Origin: Promethearchaeota archaeon
GTDB lineage: Archaea > Asgardarchaeota > Lokiarchaeia > Sigyniarchaeales > SOKP01
DNA length: 5,164 nt
Reading direction: 5' to 3'
NCBI GenBank assembly: GCA_030612905.1
Contig: JAUWNA010000173.1
Span: 1-5,164, forward strand
This document shows, piece by piece, positions 5,105 to 5,164 of the stretch. The notes below the pieces were generated by a model, which was not told the origin of the DNA, searched no databases, and was given only the letters and a program-made list of their open reading frames with translations. Numbering within the stretch: the first letter of the stretch is position 1; each line of letters starts with the position of its first letter. The translations under genes and the position numbers were made by a program.

Positions 5105-5164
5105 ATGAAAATCTTTGTAACTTCGTTGGGTGATGTAATCTATAGAGAACAGAAAGCTCTTGTT
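5105..5164 (+). CDS. Start of an unrecognised protein, cut by the window edge
   Basis: An ATG opens 20 codons that run without a stop to the end of the window. The visible N-terminus begins MKIFVTSLGDVIYR and continues to Ala-Leu-Val. I do not recognise a family from so little sequence. The short beta-strand-like start would fit a cytosolic protein; there is no signal peptide. The gene follows cobC by 72 bases on the same strand and has its own promoter-like box and a GAAGTGA ribosome-binding-like sequence nine bases upstream, so it is plausibly a real gene. A cobamide role is possible only by proximity. It does not show the N-terminal nucleotide-binding motif expected of CobU or CobY. Confidence 0.5.
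   Translation, partial: MKIFVTSLGDVIYREQKALV

Noticed and set aside
1..5164. CRISPR arrays, tRNA or rRNA genes, insertion sequences
   Set aside because: No regularly spaced repeats, no cloverleaf-type GC-rich segments, and no transposase or terminal inverted repeats are visible; nearly all sequence is accounted for by the genes described.

Overview
The window looks like chromosomal DNA from an AT-rich, probably anaerobic prokaryote. I lean towards an archaeon, possibly of the Asgard/Lokiarchaeota type. The reasons are the style of the thiolase, TATA-like boxes about 24-30 bases upstream of the four genes that have an intergenic region in front of them, little convincing Shine-Dalgarno (SD) sequence at most of those starts, and a perfect GGTGAT ribosome-binding site at an internal operon gene. 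The assignment is tentative (about 50%). CobT is of the bacterial type, and a low-GC bacterium cannot be excluded without a search.

Layout. Bases 1-1176 (minus strand) hold most of a thiolase-superfamily gene that runs off the left edge. A 150-base divergent spacer (1177-1326) separates it from a plus-strand block. That block starts with a complete DUF1015 gene (1327-2529). A 93-base spacer follows, with an oligo-T tract and a TATA-like box. Next come three tightly packed cobamide genes: cobT (2623-3672), cobS (3669-4487, 4-base overlap) and a cobC-type phosphatase (4454-5032, 34-base overlap). A 72-base spacer with a small hairpin leads to the first 20 codons of an unrecognised plus-strand gene that runs off the right edge.

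How the genes work together. CobT, CobS and CobC form the lower-ligand end of cobamide (vitamin B12) assembly. CobT makes the alpha-ribazole-5'-phosphate-type nucleotide from a base and nicotinate mononucleotide. CobS, in the membrane, joins it to GDP-cobinamide. CobC removes the remaining 5'-phosphate, either from alpha-ribazole phosphate or from the cobamide phosphate. No corrin-ring gene, CbiB, CobD, or CobU/CobY guanylyltransferase is visible, so those steps must be encoded elsewhere or by the truncated downstream gene. DUF1015 is not a standard cobamide protein. Its position just upstream raises the possibility of a related small-molecule role, for example phosphorylating an amino acid or amino alcohol for the nucleotide-loop linker.

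Most notable points. (i) The thiolase homologue appears to have glycine where the catalytic nucleophilic cysteine should be. (ii) The cobC start is forced to be a TTG inside cobS, so the phosphatase's catalytic histidine codon lies in DNA that also encodes the CobS C-terminus. (iii) DUF1015 sits beside cobTSC. I see no CRISPR array, tRNA, rRNA, insertion sequence or cobalamin riboswitch.
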